NCBI GenBank assembly: GCA_010093705.1
Contig: MU006104.1
Location: 415,211-479,210, forward strand
Length of the DNA: 64,000 bases
Source of the DNA: Patellaria atrata CBS 101060
Lineage: Eukaryota > Ascomycota > Dothideomycetes > Patellariales > Patellariaceae
Direction: 5' to 3'
Both the position numbers and the translations under genes were made by a program. Positions 56,925 to 64,000 of the stretch are shown piece after piece; position 1 is the stretch's first letter, and every line of letters begins with the position of its first letter. The notes below the pieces were generated by a model, which worked only from the letters and a program-made list of their open reading frames with translations, had not been told where the DNA came from and did not search any database.

Positions 56925-57911
56925 ATGTCAATCGTCCTAACAGCACCAACCGGAAAGCTAGGCAACGCAACCCTCACCGCGCTCCTCACACACTCTCTCC
57001 TTCCACCCTCGACCCTCATCCTCTCGACCTCCTCCCCGGACTCCCCCAAACTATCCTCCCTCCCCTCCACCCTCACCATCCGCCCGGGAAACTTCAACAC
57101 CCCAGCTTCCCTCGTCACCGCCTTCACCGGCGCCCGCGTCCTCTTCCTCGTCTCCACCCCCGCCATCGATCTCGACTTCAATTTCACGCCCTACCCCAAC
57201 GGGCGGGAAAGCCAGCACATCGCGGCCATCGAAGCGGCGCGGGAGGCCGGTGTCACACACATCGTGTACACGAGCCTGGGGTTCAACAGCGAAGAGAGCG
57301 GGGCCGGGGTGATGCGGGCGCATTTACACACGCATCGGTACCTGCGAGAGAAGTGGGCGGATGAGGCGGCCGGGCGGTCGTATACGATTCTGAGGGAGGG
57401 CCTGTATGCGGAGAGCTGGCCGCTGTATCTGGGGCACGCGGACCTCGCGGACCCGGGGAGGGATTTGGAGGGGAGGAGAGAGGTTCCGCTTGCGGGAGAC
57501 GGGAGGGCGAATTGGGTCGCGATTGAGGATCTCGGGGTCGCGAATGCGGTTATACTTGCTGAGATAGTGGGATCCGAGGAGGGGTTGGCGAAGTGGAGGA
57601 ATAGGATTGTTACGCTGTCGACGAGAGGGAAGAAGGATAGGGCGTCTTGTGGGGAGATTGCGGAGATGGTGAGGAAGATTAGGGGGGAGGAGTTGAGGGT
57701 TAAGATTGTTGGGGAGGATGAGCATGTGAAGTATTATACGCAGGAAAGGGGCGTCGAGGAGCCGTATGTGAGGTGGTGGGTGAGCACGTATCCGGCGCTG
57801 GAGAACGGGGAGTGCGAGAATGAGGAGGATGTTCTAGAGGAGTGTTTGGCGGGGTTAAGGTTGAAAGCGAGATCGTTCGAGGAGGTGGTTGGAGAGATGG
57901 TGAGGAAGTGA
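56925..57911 (+). CDS. NmrA-like NAD(P)-binding family protein
   Basis: Single exon, 328 aa. The N-terminal Rossmann start MSIVLTAPTGKLGNATLTAL has the NmrA/QOR2-type A-x-x-G-x-x-G spacing (Ala7, Gly10, Gly13). After FTGARVLFLVSTP, HIVYTSLGF and YTILREGLYAESW follow; these are the strand-helix positions typical of NmrA-like atypical short-chain dehydrogenases, which lack the Tyr-x-x-x-Lys pair. Members are redox sensors or NAD(P)H-dependent quinone/ketone reductases; which applies cannot be said. The gene is GC-rich with strong G/C third positions, producing long shadow frames on the other strand. It converges on the Vps3844 gene. Confidence 0.85.
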   Translation: MSIVLTAPTGKLGNATLTALLTHSLLPPSTLILSTSSPDSPKLSSLPSTLTIRPGNFNTPASLVTAFTGARVLFLVSTPAIDLDFNFTPYPNGRESQHIAAIEAAREAGVTHIVYTSLGFNSEESGAGVMRAHLHTHRYLREKWADEAAGRSYTILREGLYAESWPLYLGHADLADPGRDLEGRREVPLAGDGRANWVAIEDLGVANAVILAEIVGSEEGLAKWRNRIVTLSTRGKKDRASCGEIAEMVRKIRGEELRVKIVGEDEHVKYYTQERGVEEPYVRWWVSTYPALENGECENEEDVLEECLAGLRLKARSFEEVVGEMVRK

Positions 57912-58474
57912 GCGTATTCCCGGTGTTGGAAGGCAGTGGTGAAAGGGGTATTGTATCGTACTGGGCCCTTATTATTATACCCATGCCTACTATTATTATG
58001 GTTGGAATTCCTTCGCCTCTGTACGCTCCATTAATACCTACTAGCAGCTGTAAAGTCTGCAGTACAAGGAGATATCTATTATCTGGAAGGTTAAGTCCAA
58101 AGTACGGGTGATGATTTCTTCGGACGTGCTAGTTTTTACATACAGGGATGTAGGAGAACCCCTTTAGAATGAAAATACACTTCAGTGAACTGAATGGTCA
58201 GGTCCTCGGCACAATTGGGAGTACATTGTACGTTTTTGCTCTCCTATAGAGCAGAGTTCAGAGATTTGTGGGAGAGTGATTGTACTGAAGACGGATAACA
58301 CCGGCAGGAGTAAGATGCCAAGATAGGAAATTAGAAGGTTGCTGCAGTTTTACATATATCTGATTTAGTGACTCCCTGCTTAGGTCCAATATACAATTGA
58401 AAAAAAATAGAAATGTCATTATACACTACACCCACATTCCTTCCATTCTCATTTTCAACGAACAACCCGATCAC
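57912..58474. other. Intergenic between converging genes
   Basis: 3' flanks of the NmrA-like and Vps3844 genes. An A-run lies near 58400. A GTACATTGTACG inverted motif near 58222. Nothing else seen. Confidence 0.4.
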
Positions 58475-59838
58475 TTATTTCGCCCTTGGGCCACTAACAC
58501 CTGCACCAATGACACTCGGTAGCTCCTCGTTGCCCATGTTATACAACAGTCCCACGCCCCAGCTGATCATAAAAACCAAAAAGACCGTGAATCCAGCCAA
58601 CAACCAAAACGGCATGACGACGTTCTTCTTTTGACATGCGGGTCCACCGAAAGTAGTTGTCTTCTTAGTTCCGTCCTTATTCGTCCTAACTTCCGGAATA
58701 GTACAAGCGCATGTAAAGCATACTTTGTCGTCATCACCCTTGCTATTATACTTCTCATAGCAGTGACCGTGGCCTGTGCAGTTTAGCGTCGCCTTTTCAC
58801 ACGCACGTTTTGTAGAAAAGCATGATGGAAGAATGCCACGCAGAGGCAGGCTGCCATTAACGGGAGGACGAGCCGGCCCCGAGCTCTCGGCTGAAGCAGG
58901 GACATCGGAGTCTACTGGGGAGGAGAGCAGAGCTTCGGGTTTTTGGCGCTGAGAGGAACGAGTGGGGTGGGTGTAGGTTCCCCAAGGGTGTGATGCACGC
59001 TTAGAGAGGAAAGAGGGACTGTGAGGAGGCATGAGAGCGATGGTGAGGGAGGTGGAGGAGTCTACGGCATGGTTAACAAGGGTGGAGAGCGCCTCTCGGA
59101 GTGAGAGGACGGTCGTTCTATAAGTTTCACTGTCCTGCCTGGAAGCAGTCTACACAGATATTAGCTGCGTAAAGCAATCAATGGAATACCAATCATTACC
59201 ATTAAGGACTTAACATGGACACATGTTACATGACTCTTGTATAACAGTGTAGTGTCTTTCCGAAGTTCCTGGGCCTTGTCAAAGGCATCCCATACAGTTG
59301 TGTCGATGGATGTAATAAAGGCCATATCCTCGTTACGTGGGATATTCTCCGCTTGCGCTGAAAAGTCTCTCAGTAGCGCATCGTTCTCAGAAGGCGAGGG
59401 TGGGTTTGGGATGGTGAATGATGCAATCTGTGACCCAGATGGAAGGATATCTGTATGGTAGTCTTAGAATACTTTCTCGACTCTAGAGGATAAATCTATA
59501 CCTTCTGCATTTTCTACATCCTCTACAATAACAATAACTTTTGGCTCTTCCGGGTTAAAGCTTCCTTCCCCGAAGAGCTGCTGTGGTCTTGCACTGAAAT
59601 CACTGATCTGCTGTATCACTCTCCCATCCTGACCCTTCAGACTATGATATCTCGACAGGCCCAATCTTTGAGCGAATACTAATCTTGCAGTCTCTGCGCT
59701 CAGTTCCTCCCCTTCCGGTCTCCTGCTAGACGTAACCTGGTCGGGTAGATAGACGATCGCTTTGCTAGAGGATGAGGCGGCTACGAACCAGGAATGACTT
59801 AGTAAGGAAGATAGCACGAAGCTCGAGGAAAGCTTCAT
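58475..59838 (-). CDS. Vps3844-family single-pass membrane protein (DUF3844)
   Basis: Exons complement(58475..59149, 59200..59450, 59502..59838), 420 aa; introns 50 and 51 nt. N-terminal signal peptide (MKLSSSFVLSSLLSHSWFVAASS), a luminal region with AIVYLPDQVTSSRR and LGLSRYHSL, then the C-terminal Cys-rich domain CFSTKRACEKATLNCTGHGHCYEKYNS...CFTCAC...GGPACQKKNVV, which looks EGF-like. A membrane helix follows (PFWLLAGFTVFLVFMISWGVGLLY) and a short tail. This combination is the fungal Vps3844/DUF3844 family, linked to vacuolar protein sorting and the ER. Type I topology is inferred. The second exon junction (SLM|TASRQDSETYRTT) is supported by frame and GTAATG/TGTAG signals. Confidence 0.83.
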
Positions 59839-60203
59839 CGTTACCGGAGATGAAGCTGGAATCTTGGTATTGACGACTGGGTTTGATAGTGGACGTCTGT
59901 AAGCTCTCAGATGTTATCAAGGGTATAGTTCCGCCAAGAGTTGCTCCATCACCGCGGCAAATTGAGGCTTACAAAACCGCTTCGTTCTTTACATCTCAAG
60001 AATTCGTGGTCACTTTTTTTCGCTTTACTTTCTTTTATATTCTTCAGCTGAAAGTTTTGTCTTGAGATACCCCTTTACGCTACTTCGTTTCGGCTGCCTT
60101 CTTTCATCAGGGTTTCAAGTCAATACCAGATATATCGACCGCTAGTACCAGTATTTAAAGACCTAATCTCTCGGCCTGAATCTTTAATCAAATCTACTCC
60201 CTA
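59839..60203. promoter_or_regulatory. Divergent spacer between Vps3844 and the mitochondrial-type gene
   Basis: About 365 bp between two starts facing away from each other. Pyrimidine-rich on the right-hand side. No specific site recognised. Confidence 0.35.
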
Positions 60204-61584
60204 ATGTTTAAGCCGTCAACTATTCGAACACTCTCCTCTTTCAAACCTCAATCTGCAAAACTCCGCCCTCTGTTTAGACCCCATAATGCGCAAGTCCGCC
60301 GAGAAAGCCAGGTTACCATACAACGAGTTAAGTTCAAGAGGCCGCGTTTCTCGCAGAGGTATGAGTGAGACAAACCCACAAACAGAAATACAGATGCTTA
60401 TTGTCGGATTCGAGAAGACTTTTTACTTTATCCCTTCAAATCATTGCATCTTACTACTTGTTCGCATACATCGTCGGCCCGAAACTCGACCAGATAGAGG
60501 AAGATCTGGAGGACCTACCAGATCCGGATGGCCGACGGAAAGATGGCGAGGAAGAAGAGGAGGATACGATGTTCCTTCCTTTGGGATTTACTAGGCAAAT
60601 GCCCCAGACATTCTACAAGGGTTCAGATCCAGAATGGCAGGAGTTCAAGAAGATAGCGCAGGATCCGAAGAGATTCAAGGCGATCAAAGGTAGGTTAGTT
60701 TTACTTTTTGAGGATCTCTCAGAATTAACAAGGGTTTACAGATAGCGTAACTGCGAAGGTCAAGGAGATCCTTGCGCAACAACAGATTACACCACAGTTA
60801 GGAGACGTCGATAAAATTCAGGGGAACAGCTGGCTAGAAATCATATTCCCAGATGGCCCTCCTCCAGAATTCGAACGGCCAGGGTGAGTATACATTACCC
60901 CATTGAACAACCATAACTTACACACTATTTAGGATTGAGTTCAACTTCACACATGGGTATATTGCATATACAGCGAGAAAAGTGAGCCAGGCGAATAAAG
61001 CTAGGCTCGATCAAGTACTTTGGCCAAAAGCTGCTGTCTTGTCGACATGGGCTGTATCACAGCAGCTCTTCCTGGACAAATTAAAATCTATCAAAAGATA
61101 CTTTGGTCTTGCGAGTGATACTGACGACTTTAACCAACGACTAAAACAGAACATGGAAGCCTTTCAGAGTGGGTCATATCCTGGCGCGAAAAGTCAGACA
61201 AAATCAACACCTGAGATCAGAGGCCCAACTCCAGCGGCCACAGCAGATCCGACTGCTAGTGAGCCGGTCAAGAAAGCGATACTAGCTTCGAAGTCCAATC
61301 TATCAAATAGCAAGGATGTCGCTTTACCTGATAGTGACATGCCAACAGCACCTAGGTTCCTACCATTTTTCCTGCTCAATTTCTTTAAGGAGTATAAAAG
61401 GCCAATTGATATCCCGCGCGGAGCTGTACTAGTGACTGGTCTAGTAAGCGTGAACGGGACTTTCGCGCTGTTGACGCTCGATGTGAATGCTATTTATGAC
61501 CCGAAGGAGAATAAGACCACAATTGCATCGATAAAGAAGAGAAGCTTGAGAGCGAAACAACAGAGGCCGAAAGGGGGCCCCTGA
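60204..61584 (+). CDS. Conserved-looking, probably mitochondrial membrane protein of unknown function
   Basis: Exons 60204..60358, 60418..60689, 60742..60883, 60933..61584 (406 aa). The N-terminus MFKPSTIRTLSSFKPQSAKL is rich in Arg/Lys/Ser without acidic residues, like a mitochondrial presequence. The first junction restores FSQRLFTLSLQIIASYYLFAYIVGPKLD, a membrane helix followed by the acidic stretch QIEEDLEDLPDPDGR. Further segments: DPEWQEFKKIAQDPKRFKAIKDSV, VWPKAAVLSTWAVSQQLF-like, and near the C-terminus FKEYKRPIDIPRGAVLVTGLVSVNG with hydrophobic strand GTFALLTLDVNAIYD. I do not recognise the family; the multi-exon structure and coherent protein argue for a real gene. The first acceptor (AAG at 60417) is the least certain join. 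Confidence 0.72.
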
Positions 61585-64000
61585 ATCATTTATTCGTGGT
61601 AGATTTCACTTTCGAGGATTTCTCATAAGTCTCGTCAAATAATTGGCGACCTAGCATTTGAAAAGCGAGCATGGTTCTATGACGCTGACTTCCGACTTTC
61701 GTTTCAGGGGGGGAAGATTATAGGTACTGGAAGCGGCGTGGATCCACGATTTCACTTGAATAGCAGGGAAAACCTTTCAGCGCAATCATCCAATGCAATT
61801 GGGGCCACCCGTGGAATATCATTCTGGCCTCAACAATTCTATTTTAGTAGGGCTCACTCTCCCATCTAAATAAAGACCATGTCTCGTATGAACAAGAAAG
61901 GGCGAAGGGAAAAGTTAGCCAATAGGAGAAGAACCTTCTTTAACCCGTAGGGTGGACAGAGGACAAGTGGAATATGTCCGCAGCCGTATCATAAGGGCAA
62001 CCATCACAGTGTGATAGAGAAATAGATAAGGTACGAAGTACCCGTATCCCGCGGATGGGGATACGCATATATCCAAAATCTACATCAATCATGTGTTTCC
62101 CCCATTTCCCTCCCGTCGCATCATGCGACTTACAGCCCCCGATCGTGTCATTGCGACTATCGGCGCGGCCCGAACCGACACACAAACCCTTTGTTTACCC
62201 CTTTGTGACGAGTACCGAATCTACCCAGAAATAACAAACCACCGCATCGATCCCGCGTACAACAAGGACATCTCCACCCTCCGTCTTTCCGTCTTCCCGC
62301 CCATACTCACACCCGTTCGAGCCTGATCCGCCCCTTTCTCAAAACTGCACTCAACCCCAGAGTATATCCCTCCCCGCAACAGAACCCGGCGATCAAGGCT
62401 GTCGCACCGATGCCCGTATCAGTGTAACACGCAGCGGGCGACACAGAGGCCGTAGCACGGCACGGTTATCCCAACTCAGCTCTCATAGCTTGAGCCACCG
62501 TAGCCGAAGATCCTGGAGTAAACGGGTCCAGATTTTAGTTTATGAAAGAGAGAGAGGGGTTGGGGTGGGGTGGCTGGTGCCGGGGGAGGGAGGTTATAGG
62601 GGCTTTTGATGGAAGGAAGATGGGTGCTGTGGTTTCTGGGAGGGTTAGGTCTGAGGTGTTGAAGCTAAGGTCGGGGCGGTTGAGGTGATTTACATTTAGG
62701 GAAGGAATGGCTCATCCGATGGGGGGCTTTTTTTTTTTTTTTTTCTTTGGGTGGGAGGAGAGAGGGGGAGGGGGGAGGGGAAAGGGGGTTTCTGACGAGC
62801 CGGGTAACCGCGTCTCTCTGTTCTTACCTGGATGTACCGTAATAGTAAGGTAAGGTACTGTACCGCTCGCTCCCCCGTCGAGAGGAAGTATATCGTCGCT
62901 CTTTCTTCTAAGTGCGCTTTTCCACTCCGTACAACGGGTCCCCTAGAGGAGGATTGCTTTGTTTGTTTCACCGGTTTGCCGGTTCGAGATATTTTGGTTT
63001 GTAAAAGTTCTTATTGCTTCCTTTTAGCCCCTTAGCTTTCCGTCGGACATATAGGCCAGAATAGGAACGATAGGCGAATATGAAACAAGGATGCGGTACA
63101 CGAGATCTGGAGTCAGCAGCTTCATCGTTTGACGGATGGTTGTACAGAGTAGCGGAGGTCAGGGAGTGTTGCTGGGAGAGCTCTTTGTGGCGCGCTGGGG
63201 CCGTCATTGTGTGAGCATCATGATGAAGGGGTTGGTGGAACATACTGGTGGCGTGTGTGTCTTCACATGTCATGATTTCTGGTTGTGCTTTCACTACTAT
63301 TTGAGAATATGTCGTATAAAGGTATAGCATTTGAAATATATTTAGACACACAAGGCATGTGGAAGTGGTCACCAGATGATGCTACTGGTGTCGTGTATAT
63401 TAGTATAGAGATATGATACATGAACCAAAATAAGAGTCAAAGTCATAAGAGAGCGTCCTGCGCACACATGATCGTTATGTCATCCAACCTGGAACCATCA
63501 ATATGCTCGGCCCCTCATAACGCTGAACAAAGATAGCGGGTATGACTCGACCGTAACCAAGCATGGGTATAGAGTGAAAGTAATATGAAAACATATACAC
63601 AGAAGCGAAGAGAAACACCCTCAAAACAATAGATTACTTTTAAATGCAACCACCCCGTGTAACTTTTGAGATTTTGATACCAATGTTGAGAGGTTCATAG
63701 ATACGTCATAACAATCGTCAAGCGTTACAGAGGGATTTGTCCAGCTGAATATAAATATTTTGTTTGTTTCATCGGGAGGCGCGGCGCAGTGGCATGACCC
63801 ATGCCAATTGTCTCTATCGGGGCGGCGCTGGAACCTTTTCAGTCGAATGATATTTGCTTGCGGCAAGAGCGGGCGACCGCTTTTACGTGAACGGAGCCGG
63901 GGTAGTTAGATTCCATCCACTATTTTGAGGTACGTATAAATCATGTGAATGGTCGTATCTTGGGCCAGTTTAAACCTTGGGGGCTAGATAAAGAGGGGAG
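61585..64000. other. Gene-poor right end of the window
   Basis: 2.4 kb with no supported gene. Features: a G-rich tract with repeated GGGG groups (about 62557-62593), a T18-type pyrimidine run at about 62728-62745 followed by purine-rich sequence, and AAGGTAAGGTACTGTACC near 62848. Small frames lack family features. A gene could begin beyond the edge. Confidence 0.4.

Noticed and set aside
1-64000. tRNA, rRNA and CRISPR features
   Set aside because: No GGTTCGANTCC-type B box with matching A box and cloverleaf was found by eye, and no spaced identical repeats. A tRNAscan-SE run would settle it.
1-64000. Secondary-metabolite or other co-functional gene cluster
   Set aside because: No PKS, NRPS, terpene synthase or P450 is present, and neighbouring genes belong to unrelated housekeeping processes.

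Overview
The window is nuclear DNA of a filamentous ascomycete (Pezizomycotina; perhaps Leotiomycetes, which is only a guess). The evidence is many short GT-AG introns of about 47-90 nt with CTAAC/CTAAT-like branch sites, long GC-moderate exons, AT-rich intergenic DNA with C-to-T decay resembling RIP, and a gene set typical of these fungi (TamA/Dal81, Vps3844, Lrg1, Dnm1, Pta1). Everything here was read by eye. Exon joins were chosen so that reading frame and remembered family sequence agree.

I support 23 protein genes. Left part (1-13 kb): the 5' part of a protein phosphatase methylesterase (PPE1-like, minus), divergent from a four-to-five-TM membrane protein; UTP23 (minus), divergent from a DUF726/TMCO4-like lipase-fold protein; a CDC1/TED1-type metallophosphoesterase; an isochorismatase-like hydrolase (minus). 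Middle (13-32 kb): dynamin DNM1, cargo receptor ERV46, the Zn2Cys6 regulator TamA/Dal81 (minus), PTA1/symplekin in seven exons (minus), a small COA3 gene whose first coding exon is only 8 nt, a 962-bp Mutator-like non-autonomous DNA transposon relic with a 9-bp target duplication, and an EF-hand MscS channel (minus). Right part (35-62 kb): a secreted GH16 glucanase-like protein, an F-box protein (minus), PSO2/SNM1 (minus), RPB4 (minus), a LIM-RhoGAP (LRG1 type), a pirin with an unusual hydrophobic N-terminus, BUB2, a secreted M14-like zinc deacylase (minus), an NmrA-like reductase, a Vps3844-family membrane protein (minus) and an unrecognised, probably mitochondrial protein.

The genes are housekeeping and do not form a cluster: rRNA processing, mRNA 3'-end formation, RNA polymerase II, mitochondrial fission and COX assembly, ER/Golgi traffic, DNA repair, mitotic exit, and cell-wall and Rho signalling. 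No tRNA, rRNA, CRISPR or secondary-metabolite cluster was seen. The most novel material is in the non-coding DNA: the TIR/TSD element at 27726-28705 with its nested TGGACG palindromes, a diverged 200-bp repeat pair near 8.9 and 34.5 kb, and a perfect double E-box palindrome in the first divergent promoter.
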